DNA of 64,000 nt from the NCBI GenBank assembly GCA_910588495.1, contig CAJUPU010000005.1, forward strand, positions 43,283 to 107,282, written 5' to 3'. Of this stretch, positions 42,640-50,958 are shown piece by piece. Made by a program: the position numbers and the translations under genes. The notes beneath the pieces were generated by a model that saw nothing but the letters and a program-made list of their open reading frames with translations, had not been told where the DNA came from and searched no databases. Numbering within the stretch: the first letter of the stretch is position 1; each line of letters opens with the position of its first letter. The DNA is from an uncultured Oscillospiraceae bacterium (GTDB lineage: Bacteria; Bacillota; Clostridia; Oscillospirales; Oscillospiraceae).

Positions 42640-43788
42640 TCACAGCTCCAGGCCGATGTACTTCTCCATGGTGTCCAGGTGGCCGATGCCGCCGGGCTCC
42701 TCCCCCACCTTATAAAAGCCGTGGGAGGTGTAGAACTTCTTGGCCCGGTCGTTTTCCGGGGCGCACCGCAGGCGCAGCACCTGCCGCCCCATGGCCCGAT
42801 ACGTACACACCGCGTGGCCCAGCAGCTGGACGCCCAGCCCTTTGGACCGGAACTCCGGGGCCATATAGAAGAAGGGGACCCGCCCGGCCTGGTCCTGGGC
42901 GTCCTCTTCCCAGTCCATCTGGAGCACCCCCACGGGAGTGTCGCCAAGCAGGGCCAACAGGACGCAAGCCTCATTTTGGGCGCTGTTTCGCTCCGCCACC
43001 GCCAGGAACCTCTCTCCATCGAAGCCGTCCATGGTGCCGTGGCTGGCCTGCCAGCCGTCCCGCCGGGCGGCCAGATAGGTCTCCCGCTCCCGGGGCAGGG
43101 GCAGGGGACGGAACCGCAGGGCGTTGCGCTCCATGCCGGGGATGCCGTAGGCGGTGCTGGCCTTGGGCAGGGGGGAGGCGCTGTCCAGGTGGCTGTCATC
43201 GTTGTAGTAAAGGACTTTTACTTGCCCGTTCTCCACCTCCAGCTTGGCCACGCCGGTGTTGTTGGACAGGGGGAGTTGGCCGAAGTTCTCCAGACTCAGC
43301 CCCAGCCAGACGGACAGCCCACACTTGATGGCGCAGCCGTGGGAGGCTACGGCCACCGTTTGGCCGGGGTGGGCGGCGGCGATGCGCCGGATGGCCCGGT
43401 CCATCCTCTGGCGCACGCCCTGAAAGGTCTCGCTGCCCTCCACCTGCCAGTCCGGCCGGCAGTCCAGAAAGGCGGCGAGGCTGTCCCGGTGGTCGTGGAG
43501 GAGCTGGCCCCAGGGCACGTCCTCCCACACCCCCGCGCCGATCTCCCGCAGGGCGGGATCCACCCGCAGGGCAAGCCCCCGGGGGCGGTAGATGGCCCCG
43601 GCGGTGGACATGGCCCGGTAGAGGTCGCTGGAGTACACCGCGTCGAAATGGACGTCCTCAAAGCGCTTTTCCAGGGCCTTGAGCTGTTCCCGGCCCTTGA
43701 GGGTGAGCAGGCCGTTGTGCCAGCTGTGGCAGCGGCGGTAGAGATTGCCCTCCGCCTGTCCGTGGCGGATGAGGTATATGGTGGTCAT
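42640..43788 (-). CDS. Fused histidine phosphatase and GNAT acetyltransferase
   Basis: 382 residues with two domains. Residues 1 to ~195 are a phosphoglycerate-mutase-like histidine phosphatase: YLIRHGQAEGN with the catalytic RHG, and VASHGCAIKCG with the second His. Residues ~230-382 are a GNAT N-acetyltransferase: EFRSKGLGVQLLGHAV (acetyl-CoA site) and ENDRAKKFYTSHGFYKVGEE. The start is the ATG at 43788 behind AGAGGGGAT. It follows pyrD after 20 nt and is likely co-transcribed. Neither substrate is evident. Confidence 0.87.
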   Translation of the reverse strand: MTTIYLIRHGQAEGNLYRRCHSWHNGLLTLKGREQLKALEKRFEDVHFDAVYSSDLYRAMSTAGAIYRPRGLALRVDPALREIGAGVWEDVPWGQLLHDHRDSLAAFLDCRPDWQVEGSETFQGVRQRMDRAIRRIAAAHPGQTVAVASHGCAIKCGLSVWLGLSLENFGQLPLSNNTGVAKLEVENGQVKVLYYNDDSHLDSASPLPKASTAYGIPGMERNALRFRPLPLPRERETYLAARRDGWQASHGTMDGFDGERFLAVAERNSAQNEACVLLALLGDTPVGVLQMDWEEDAQDQAGRVPFFYMAPEFRSKGLGVQLLGHAVCTYRAMGRQVLRLRCAPENDRAKKFYTSHGFYKVGEEPGGIGHLDTMEKYIGLEL

Positions 43789-43808
43789 CAAGATCCCCTC
43801 TTTCTATG

Positions 43809-44825
43809 TTACCAGGGGCGAACGCCGCCGGTGAGTTCCCGGACGGCGGACAGGCCCTGTTTGGCGGCGGTCTCCGCCAGCCCGTCCCGCACCTTCAGCG
43901 GGGCATAGGGGTCGGCGAAGAGGGCGGTGCCCACCGCCACGGCGGAGGCCCCCGCCAGCATGAGCTGGGCGGCGTCCTCGCCCTTGGATACGCCCCCCAT
44001 GCCCAGGATGGGCAGATCCACGGCGCTTGCCACCTCCCACACCATGCGCACGGCCACGGGCAGGACGGCGGGGCCGGACAGCCCCCCCGTGTTCATTTTC
44101 AAAATCGGCCGGCGGGTGTCCACATCGATCCGCATCCCCCGCAGGGTGTTGATGAGGGACAGCGCGTCCGCCCCGGCGCCGGCCACGGCCCGGGCGATCT
44201 CCGTGATGTCGGTGACATTGGGGGAGAGCTTCACCATCACCGGGACAGAGGAGCGGTTTTTCGCCACTTTGGTGACCTCGGCGGCCAGCTCGGGCCGGGT
44301 CCCGTAGGCCAGCCCCCCCGCCTTCACGTTGGGGCAGGAGATGTTCACCTCGATCATGTCCACTCCGGCGGCGGACAGCTTCTCGCACATCACGCCGTAC
44401 TCCTCCGGGGTGTTCCCGGAGATGTTGGCGACGATCTTCACGTCGTATTGGCGCAGAAAGGGCAGTTCGTCGGCGATGAACGCGTCCACACCGGGGTTTT
44501 GCAGCCCCACAGCGTTGAGGATGCCCATGGGGGTCTCGGCGATCCGGGGCGGGGGATTGCCCTCGCGGCGATAAAGGGTCAAACCTTTACAGCAGATGGC
44601 TCCCAGCTGGGACAGATCGAAGAACCGGCCGTACTCCCGGCCGAAGCCGAAGGTGCCGGAGGCCACCACCACCGGGTTCTTCAACATGACGCCCGCCAGC
44701 TCCACCGACTGGTCGATGTGGGAGGTGTCCGGCTTTTCCGGGGCGGGGAAGGCCGGTTCCGGTTCACAGCCGTTTCCGGCGCGCCCCACCGTGACCTGGG
44801 GAAGAAAATGATATGGTTCACGCAT
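43809..44825 (-). CDS. pyrD: Dihydroorotate dehydrogenase B, catalytic subunit
   Basis: A 338-residue FMN enzyme. The active-site Cys lies in VNISCPNVKAGG, and the FMN/substrate motifs are GTFGFGREYG, VKLSPNVTD and LPILGMGGVSKGEDA. It is type 1B, as shown by the adjacent pyrK. The first ~32 residues (MREPYHFLPQVTVG...) precede the usual start of the family; the ATG overlaps the pyrK stop by 8 nt and is backed by GGAGGTGG, so the extension looks real. It oxidises dihydroorotate to orotate with NAD via PyrK. Confidence 0.94.
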   Translation of the reverse strand: MREPYHFLPQVTVGRAGNGCEPEPAFPAPEKPDTSHIDQSVELAGVMLKNPVVVASGTFGFGREYGRFFDLSQLGAICCKGLTLYRREGNPPPRIAETPMGILNAVGLQNPGVDAFIADELPFLRQYDVKIVANISGNTPEEYGVMCEKLSAAGVDMIEVNISCPNVKAGGLAYGTRPELAAEVTKVAKNRSSVPVMVKLSPNVTDITEIARAVAGAGADALSLINTLRGMRIDVDTRRPILKMNTGGLSGPAVLPVAVRMVWEVASAVDLPILGMGGVSKGEDAAQLMLAGASAVAVGTALFADPYAPLKVRDGLAETAAKQGLSAVRELTGGVRPW

Positions 44826-45603
44826 CCCAGTCCACCTCCTCGGCGTCGAATACCGGGCCGTCCTTACAGACGTGCTTCATGGTCCCGTCCCTCATCCGGA
44901 TGGCGCAGCCCAAGCAGGCCCCCACGCCGCAGGCCATCCGCTCCTCCATAGACACCTGGCAGGGGACGCCGAATTGGGCCGCCACCGCCGCCACGCTTTT
45001 CAGCATGGGCCGAGGACCGCAGGCCAAAATAGCTGTAAAGTCTTTATCCTTTGCAAGGATATCCCGCACCTGGCCGTCCACGAAGCCGTGGCGGCCCAGG
45101 GTGCCGTCGTCGGTGCAGAGGTAGGTCCGCTCACAATTCTCCTGGAAGCGGCTGACCACAGCGGGGAAGGCTTTGTCCTTGGTGCGGTAGCCCAGCACCG
45201 CAGTTTTGGACCATTGGAGGCTCTCCGCGTACTCCATCAGCGGCGGCACGCCGATGCCCCCGCCGACGAGGAGGCAGCGGCCCTTCTCCGGCAGGTGGAA
45301 GCCGTTGCCCAAAGGGCCCAGTACGTTCAGCTCGTCCCCCGCCTTGCGCCGGGACAGCCAGCGGGTGCCCTCGCCCCGGACCTCGAAGATCAGGGCGGCG
45401 GTGTCCTCCGGCTGGTCCCATTGGGTGCGGGCCACGGAAATGGGGCGGCGCAGGAGCTGACCGTCCCCGCACTTGATATGTAAAAACTGCCCGCCCCGCA
45501 GGCCGTGCCGTTCCACCAGCTTGCCCACCTCCAGCACCATCCACCAGGTGGAGGCGTCCAGCTGGGTCATATCGACTACAGTACAGATTTGCTGAATCGG
45601 CAT
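44818..45603 (-). CDS. pyrK: Dihydroorotate dehydrogenase B, electron-transfer subunit
   Basis: A 261-residue FAD/[2Fe-2S] protein. The FAD site is LLRRPISVAR, the NAD site is LLVGGGIGVPPLMEYAE, and the C-terminal cluster cysteines are MACGVGACLGCAI...HVCKDGPVF. It passes electrons from PyrD to NAD. The ATG is preceded by GGAGGG and the end overlaps pyrD. Confidence 0.95.
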   Translation of the reverse strand: MPIQQICTVVDMTQLDASTWWMVLEVGKLVERHGLRGGQFLHIKCGDGQLLRRPISVARTQWDQPEDTAALIFEVRGEGTRWLSRRKAGDELNVLGPLGNGFHLPEKGRCLLVGGGIGVPPLMEYAESLQWSKTAVLGYRTKDKAFPAVVSRFQENCERTYLCTDDGTLGRHGFVDGQVRDILAKDKDFTAILACGPRPMLKSVAAVAAQFGVPCQVSMEERMACGVGACLGCAIRMRDGTMKHVCKDGPVFDAEEVDWDA

Positions 45604-45641
45604 TTTATCCCTCCAAAAGTCTAAAAGTTCTTTTCTTTCTG

Positions 45642-45677
45642 CTTCTCTTTCTTTTCTCTCAAGAAAAGAAAGAGAAG
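45642..45677. repeat. Polypurine/polypyrimidine hairpin between pyrF and pyrK
   Basis: CTTCTCTTTCTTTTCT (45642-45657) and AGAAAAGAAAGAGAAG (45662-45677) form a perfect 16-bp hairpin with loop CTCA. It is similar in style to 12316-12337. It sits just after the pyrF stop and before the pyrK ribosome binding site. Confidence 0.6.
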
Positions 45678-45681
45678 GCCT

Positions 45682-46605
45682 TCACAGAATCTGGACGTAC
45701 TGGCGGATCTCGTCCCGCATCTGCTCTGCGGCGGCCCGGGCGGCCTCCTGGTAGTCCGCGCCGTCCTTCCCGGTCTTTTGCCAGGCGCACATGATGGAGC
45801 GGGAGGCGTTGACGACGGCCCCCCGGCCCAGCTCGTCGAAGGCGTAGCGCACGTCGGCGGCGGTGCCCCCCTGGGCCCCGTAGCCGGGGACCAGGAAGAA
45901 CACCTTGTCCAGCCGGTAGCGCAGCTCTTTGAGGACGGAGGGGTGGGTGGCCCCCACCACCGCCCCCAGGGCCTGGTAATGGTACTTGCCCTCGGTGCCC
46001 TGGCCCCAGCGCTGGATCAGATCGCCCATGACAGTGTACACCAGCCGGTCGCCAGCCACGATGTCCTGGAGCTCCATGGAGGAGGGGTTGGAGGTCTTGG
46101 CCAGCACGAAAGCGCACTTGTCCCGCTGGGTGCAGTCATTCAAAAAAGGCTTGATGGAGTCGGAGCCCATGTAGCCGTTGAGGGTGACGCAGTCGGCGTC
46201 GAACACGGGGCAGGAGGCATCGCCCACCTGGGTGGTCCCCAGCCACGCCTGGCTGTAGGCGGCGGCGGTGGTTCCGATGTCCCCCCGCTTCACGTCGGCG
46301 ATGACGAACAGGTCCTTCTCCTTGGCGTAGGCGACGACCTCCTCCAGCGCCTTCATCCCCCGCCAGCCCAGCATCTCAAAGTAGGCGGACTGGGGCTTGA
46401 CGGCGGGCACCACGTCCGCCAGGGCGTCGATCAGGCCCTTGTCGAACTCCAGCACCGCTCCGGCGGCGGCCTCCAGGGTCTGGCCGTGCCGGTCCATGTG
46501 CTTTTTGAGGATGGACGGGGGGACGTGCTCCACCCGGGCGTCCATCCCGGCCACGGTGGGATTCTTTTTCGCCTTGATCTTGTCCTGCAATACGTCGAAT
46601 GACAT
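45682..46605 (-). CDS. pyrF: Orotidine-5'-phosphate decarboxylase (long type)
   Basis: Last step of UMP synthesis. The 307-residue protein is of the longer PyrF subfamily rather than the ~230-residue E. coli form. The active-site loop is VIADVKRGDIGTTAAAYSQAW with the Asp-Lys-Asp arrangement; phosphate-binding VPGYGAQGGTAADV follows near residue 250. It starts 3 nt after pyrC. Confidence 0.95.
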   Translation of the reverse strand: MSFDVLQDKIKAKKNPTVAGMDARVEHVPPSILKKHMDRHGQTLEAAAGAVLEFDKGLIDALADVVPAVKPQSAYFEMLGWRGMKALEEVVAYAKEKDLFVIADVKRGDIGTTAAAYSQAWLGTTQVGDASCPVFDADCVTLNGYMGSDSIKPFLNDCTQRDKCAFVLAKTSNPSSMELQDIVAGDRLVYTVMGDLIQRWGQGTEGKYHYQALGAVVGATHPSVLKELRYRLDKVFFLVPGYGAQGGTAADVRYAFDELGRGAVVNASRSIMCAWQKTGKDGADYQEAARAAAEQMRDEIRQYVQIL

Positions 46606-46608
46606 GTC

Positions 46609-47883
46609 CTAGCCCTCCTGATAGATGATAGTTCCCCGGGAAATGGTGTATTTGACCTTTCCCCGCACGGTCCGGCCGTGGAAGGGGGTATTGCGGCCCT
46701 TGGAGACGAACTGTTCCTTGTCGATGACCCATTCCTCCTCCGGGTCGAAGAGCACTAGGTCGGCTCCCCGGCCCACGCACAGCATCCCCTTGGAAAGGCC
46801 CAGCAGGGCGGCGGGGGAGGAGGACATGAGGGCCAGCACCCGGCTGAGAGACATCAGCCCCGTGTGGTACAGCCCGGTGAGGGCCAGGGCCAGAGAGGTC
46901 TCCAGCCCCACCATGCCGCTGGGAGCGTCAGGCAGGGGCCTGGACTTCTCCTCAGCGGTGTGGGGGGCGTGGTCGGTGACGATGGCGTCGATGGTGCCGT
47001 CCAGCAGGCCCGCTCGGATGCCCTCCACGTCCGCCTGGGTGCGCAGGGGCGGGTTGACCCGGGCCATGGCCCCCTGGCACAGCACCTCCTCCTCGGTGAG
47101 GGTGAAATACTGGGGACAGGTCTCGCAGGTGACCCGGACGCCCCGGGCCTTGGCCCGGCGGACGATGTCCACCCCTTTGGCGGTGGAGATGTGGCAGATG
47201 TGGACATGGGCTCCGGTGTCCTCCGCCAGCATCACGTCCCGCATGATCTGCAGCTCCTCCGCGATGGCGGGACGGCCGGGGAGGCCCAGCTGTGCGGACA
47301 CCGCCCCCTCGTTGACGGCGTAGCTGCGCACCAGGTCCCGGTCCTCGCAGTGGTCCAGCAGGGGCAGGCCCAGCTCCTTCGCCTGGAACATGGCTTCCCG
47401 AAGGAGGGCCAGGTCCTGGATGGGCATCCCATCGTCGGTGAGGGCGGGCACCCCCGCCGCCTTCAGCGCGGCGAGATCGGTGAGGGCCTGTCCCTTCTGC
47501 CCGACGGTCACCGCCCCGGCGGGGAGAACGTCCACCCCGGTGGGCGCGGCCTTTTCCCGCACCAGGGCCACGATGTCCGGGCAGTCGGTGGCGGGCCGGG
47601 TGTTGGGCATGGCCACCAGGGTGGTCACCCCTCCTTTGGCAGCGGCGGCGCAGCCGGTGGCCACCGTCTCCTTGGCCTCGAAGCCCGGCTCCCGCAGGTG
47701 GACGTGCATGTCCACCAGGCCGGGGGACACTACCAACCCGGCGGCGTCCAGCACCTGGGCGCCCTCCGCGCTGAGGCCCCTGCCTTGATGGGCGATCGTG
47801 CCGTTTTCGATCAAGATGTCCAGCTGGCTGTCGATATTGCGGGCAGGGTCCACGACCCGCCCGCCCTGGATCAGCAGACGCAA
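46609..47883 (-). CDS. pyrC: Dihydroorotase
   Basis: A 424-residue zinc amidohydrolase closing carbamoyl aspartate to dihydroorotate. Metal motifs are DMHVHLREPG, DHCED, HICHIST and TDHAPH. The start is TTG at 47883: AAGGAGG lies 8 nt before it and the family N-terminus LLIQGGRVVDP follows at once. Upstream in-frame codons have no similarity. It is first in pyrC-F-K-D; the promoter at 47914-47942 leaves a leader of only ~25 nt, so no PyrR attenuator is present. Confidence 0.95.
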   Translation of the reverse strand: MRLLIQGGRVVDPARNIDSQLDILIENGTIAHQGRGLSAEGAQVLDAAGLVVSPGLVDMHVHLREPGFEAKETVATGCAAAAKGGVTTLVAMPNTRPATDCPDIVALVREKAAPTGVDVLPAGAVTVGQKGQALTDLAALKAAGVPALTDDGMPIQDLALLREAMFQAKELGLPLLDHCEDRDLVRSYAVNEGAVSAQLGLPGRPAIAEELQIMRDVMLAEDTGAHVHICHISTAKGVDIVRRAKARGVRVTCETCPQYFTLTEEEVLCQGAMARVNPPLRTQADVEGIRAGLLDGTIDAIVTDHAPHTAEEKSRPLPDAPSGMVGLETSLALALTGLYHTGLMSLSRVLALMSSSPAALLGLSKGMLCVGRGADLVLFDPEEEWVIDKEQFVSKGRNTPFHGRTVRGKVKYTISRGTIIYQEG

Positions 47884-47913
47884 AAGAAATTCCTCCTTAA
47901 TGACCTTTTGCCC

Positions 47914-47942
47914 ATTATATCGGATAAAAAGCCGAAACGCAA
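47914..47942 (-). promoter_or_regulatory. Promoter of the pyr operon
   Basis: On the minus strand TTGCGT (complement of 47937-47942), a 17-nt spacer and a perfect TATAAT (complement of 47914-47919). Confidence 0.7.
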
Positions 47943-48005
47943 CGGACAAAAGAAAAAGAAATCGAGGGCGGAACGGCGCCCCCGCAGGGCAGGATGGACA
48001 AGTAC

Positions 48006-48033
48006 AGGCGGGACCCCGTTGGGAGTCCCGCCT
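48006..48033 (-). terminator. Terminator of RNase P RNA
   Basis: AGGCGGGACCCC (48006-48017) and GGGAGTCCCGCCT (48021-48033) form a ~12-bp stem directly after the 3' end of rnpB on the minus strand. Confidence 0.65.
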
Positions 48034-48034
48034 G

Positions 48035-48399
48035 CCGCAAGTGAGCCTGTAAGCCGGGTTCTGTCATTCAAGACAGCCATCTATCTAGGCGCACCGTTGC
48101 CGGTGCGCTCCAGCCGCCTCCTGAACACGGCCGGGCCGGCCATATGTGTTCCCACGGCGTTGCTCCGGATAGAGTTTACAGCAATGGGCGCTTGACACGC
48201 CATTGGGTGAGCTCTTACCTCGCCTTTCCACCTTGACTGCCGCCTCCCTGTGAGGGGTGGCGGCAGCAGACTATTTCTGTTGCACTTTTCCTGGGGTCGC
48301 CCCCGGCGGGTGTTACCCGTTATCCTTGCCCTGTGGAGCCCGGACTTTCCTCACGGACGGCCTTTCGGCCTGGCCGCGCGGCTGTCCAGCGCACTTGCG
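48035..48399 (-). ncRNA. rnpB: RNase P RNA, type A
   Basis: The minus strand carries the invariant blocks of bacterial RNase P RNA: GAGGAAAGTCCGGGCTCC near the 5' end, CAGGGCA, GGTAACACCC, AAAGTGCAACAGAAA, GGTGGAAAGGCGAGGTAAGAG, and the 3' AGAACCCGGCTTACAGGC. Order and spacing fit type A architecture (as in E. coli), not the type B form of Bacillus. Ends are estimated from the promoter at 48406-48434 and the terminator at 48006-48033. It is the ribozyme that matures tRNA 5' ends. Confidence 0.95.
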
Positions 48400-48405
48400 T
48401 TTTTG

Positions 48406-48434
48406 ATTGTACTTCATCTTTAGGTGATTGTCAA
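48406..48434 (-). promoter_or_regulatory. Promoter of rnpB
   Basis: On the minus strand TTGACA (complement of 48429-48434), a 17-nt spacer and TACAAT (complement of 48406-48411). The -35 overlaps the -35 of the divergent murD promoter. Confidence 0.8.
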
Positions 48435-48456
48435 ATAGATTTCTATGGGGTATAAT
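48428..48456 (+). promoter_or_regulatory. Promoter of murD
   Basis: TTGTCA (48428-48433), a 17-nt spacer and a perfect TATAAT (48451-48456). The start would be near 48463, ~60 nt before the murD ATG. Confidence 0.78.
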
Positions 48457-48524
48457 AGTCCATATGCGAAATTTTCCATGGAGCGCCGAGCGCGCAAAAC
48501 CCACGATCGGAGGTCCGGATATCG

Positions 48525-49904
48525 ATGGAATCGGCATTGAGACAGTATTTCAGTTCGCTGAAGGGAAAAAAGGTGGCGGTGATCGGCCTGGGCGTGTCCA
48601 ACCGGCCCCTGGTGGAGGGGATGCTGGACGCGGGGGTGAAGGTGCTGGTGTGCGACAAGCGCGGGCGGGAGGACTTCGACGGCCTCATCGAGGCGTTGGA
48701 GCGCCGGGGCATGACCGCCGCCCTGGGTCCCGACTACCTGGACCGGCTGGAGGGGGCGGACGTAATCTTCCGCACCCCGGGCCTGAGGCCCGACGCGCCC
48801 CAGATCCGGCGGGCGGTGGCGGCGGGGGCTGAACTCACGTCGGAGATGGAGGCATTTCTGGATCTGTGCCCCTGCCGGGTCATCGCGGTGACCGGCTCCG
48901 ACGGCAAGACCACCACCACCACCATCATCGCGGGGCTGCTGAAGGCGGCGGGCTACCGCACCTTCGTAGGGGGGAACATCGGCCACCCGCTGCTGTGCCA
49001 GGTGGACGACATCCGCCCGGACGACATGGTGGTGCTGGAGCTGTCCTCCTTCCAGCTGATGACGGTGCGCCAGAGCCCTGGCATCGCGGTGGTCACCAAC
49101 CTGGCCCCCAACCACCTGGACGTACACAGGGATATGGACGAGTATGTGGACGCCAAACGGAACATCTTCGCCTATCAGGATTCGGGGGACCGGCTGGTGC
49201 TCAACGCGGACAACGAGATCACCGCAGGCTTTGCCGCCCAGGCCAGGGGATCCGTCACCTTGTTCAGCCGGAAAAAGGCGCTGGAGGGCGGGGTATACCT
49301 GCGGGACAAGACGGTGGTGTGCCACGGGCGGCCGGTGTTGTCCACGGACGATATCCTGCTGCCCGGCGTCCACAACCTGGAGAACTACATGGCTGCCATC
49401 GCGGCGCTGGACGGCCTGGTGCCCGACGAGGTGGTCCGGGAGTTCGCCCGCACCTTCGGCGGAGTGGCCCACCGCATCGAGCTGGTCCGGGAGCTGGAGG
49501 GGGCGCGGTATTACAACGACTCCATCGCCTCCAGTCCCAGCCGGACCACGGCGGGCCTGAGGTCCTTCCACCAGAAGGTGATCCTCATCGCCGGGGGCTA
49601 CGACAAGCACATCCCCTATGACGCCCTGGGGCCGGAGATCGTGGAGCACGCCAAGGCCCTGCTGCTCACCGGGGACACGGCGGAGAAGATCAAGGCGGCC
49701 ACCCTGGCCGCGCCCGGCTACCGGGAGGGCGCCCCCGCCATCTATGACTGCGCCGATTTGCAGGAGGCGGTGGACCGGGCCAGGGTGCTGGCCCACCCGG
49801 GGGATGTGGTGATCCTGTCCCCGGCCAGCGCCTCCTTCGACCGGTTCAAGAACTTCGAGGAGCGGGGAGACCGGTTCAAGGCGCTGGTGAACACGCTGGA
49901 ATAA
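48525..49904 (+). CDS. murD: UDP-N-acetylmuramoylalanine-D-glutamate ligase
   Basis: A 459-residue Mur ligase adding D-Glu to UDP-MurNAc-Ala. The N-terminal domain has VIGLGVSNRPL; the ATP site is VTGSDGKTTTTTII; LELSSFQLM, NLAPNHLDVH and ENYMAAIAAL follow as in MurD; the C-terminal domain has GGYDKHIPYD and ILSPASASFDRF. No other mur/fts genes are adjacent, so it is separated from the usual dcw cluster. Confidence 0.96.
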   Translation: MESALRQYFSSLKGKKVAVIGLGVSNRPLVEGMLDAGVKVLVCDKRGREDFDGLIEALERRGMTAALGPDYLDRLEGADVIFRTPGLRPDAPQIRRAVAAGAELTSEMEAFLDLCPCRVIAVTGSDGKTTTTTIIAGLLKAAGYRTFVGGNIGHPLLCQVDDIRPDDMVVLELSSFQLMTVRQSPGIAVVTNLAPNHLDVHRDMDEYVDAKRNIFAYQDSGDRLVLNADNEITAGFAAQARGSVTLFSRKKALEGGVYLRDKTVVCHGRPVLSTDDILLPGVHNLENYMAAIAALDGLVPDEVVREFARTFGGVAHRIELVRELEGARYYNDSIASSPSRTTAGLRSFHQKVILIAGGYDKHIPYDALGPEIVEHAKALLLTGDTAEKIKAATLAAPGYREGAPAIYDCADLQEAVDRARVLAHPGDVVILSPASASFDRFKNFEERGDRFKALVNTLE

Positions 49905-49926
49905 CAGACGAAGGAGCAAGAGCGAA

Positions 49927-50958
49927 GTGGATATCAGACAGACGATTGAGCGGCTGTGCGGATCGGGCGCGCCCTCCGGTTTTGAGGGCCACGCCGCCGC
50001 TGTGGCCAGGGAGCTGCTGGAGCCGCTGATGGACCAGGTATGGACCGACCGGCTGGGCAATGTGATCGGGGCGCGCCGGTGCGGAAGGCCCGGGGCGAAA
50101 AAACTGCTGCTGGACGCCCATCTGGACGAGGTGGGGATGGTGGTCACCGGGCACAAGGACGGGTTCCTGCGCTTTGCCGCCAACGGGGTGGACATGCGGA
50201 TGCTGCCCGGACGGGAACTCACCATCCTCACCGACCCGCCCATGCTGGGGGTGGTGGCCTGTCTGCCGCCCCATGTGCTGCCGGCGGAGGACCGGGAGAA
50301 GGCCCCGGAGCTGAAGGACCTGCTCATCGACGTGGGGCTGGGCCAGGAGGAGGCCCTGCGCAGGATCCCCGTGGGCACGCCCGTGGTGTACCGGTCGGGC
50401 TTTTCCCGTCTGGGGGAGCGGCAGGTGTGCGCCAAGGCCCTGGATGACCGGGCCTGCTTCGCGGCCCTGCTGCGTACGGCGGAGCTGCTGAGAGACGAGG
50501 CGCTGGACGTAGATCTGTATATCCTGGGCAGCGTCTGCGAGGAGGTGGGCGGCGTGGGGGCCAGGGTGGGCGCCCAGGCGCTGGCGCCCGACTTCTGCGT
50601 GGCGGTGGACGTCACCCACGGCAGGACTTTGGACAGCTCCAAGGATGAGAGCTTCGCCATGGGAGGCGGTCCGGCGGTGGGCCTCGGCCCCAACTGCGCC
50701 CGCTGGATGGTCCGGCGGCTGCTGGACAAGGCGGCGGCGCTGGATATGGCGGTACAAAAAGAGGTCATGGAGGGCAGTACCGGCACCAACGGCTGGGAGA
50801 TGCAGATCGCCAACGAGGGCATCGCCACCGCCGTGCTGTCCATCCCACTGAAATATATGCACACCCCGGTGGAGGTGGTGGAGCTGAGCGATGTGGAGGA
50901 CACCGCCCGCCTGCTGGCCGCCTTCGCGGCGGGGCTGGGAGAGGAGGCTGTCCAATGA
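49927..50958 (+). CDS. M42 family metallo-aminopeptidase, paralogue 1
   Basis: A 343-residue co-catalytic zinc peptidase. Metal and catalytic residues appear in LDAHLDEVGMV, CEEVGGVGARVG, AVDVTH and the C-terminal His of YMHTPVEVVE. It starts at GTG 49927 behind AAGGAG, and its TGA overlaps the next ATG. M42 enzymes form tetrahedral dodecamers that trim peptides from the N-terminus. It is the first of three tandem, diverged copies. Confidence 0.92.
   Translation: MDIRQTIERLCGSGAPSGFEGHAAAVARELLEPLMDQVWTDRLGNVIGARRCGRPGAKKLLLDAHLDEVGMVVTGHKDGFLRFAANGVDMRMLPGRELTILTDPPMLGVVACLPPHVLPAEDREKAPELKDLLIDVGLGQEEALRRIPVGTPVVYRSGFSRLGERQVCAKALDDRACFAALLRTAELLRDEALDVDLYILGSVCEEVGGVGARVGAQALAPDFCVAVDVTHGRTLDSSKDESFAMGGGPAVGLGPNCARWMVRRLLDKAAALDMAVQKEVMEGSTGTNGWEMQIANEGIATAVLSIPLKYMHTPVEVVELSDVEDTARLLAAFAAGLGEEAVQ

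Noticed and set aside
47884..48005. A PyrR-type attenuator before pyrC
   Set aside because: The TATAAT at 47914-47919 leaves only about 25 nt of leader, with no antiterminator/terminator pair.
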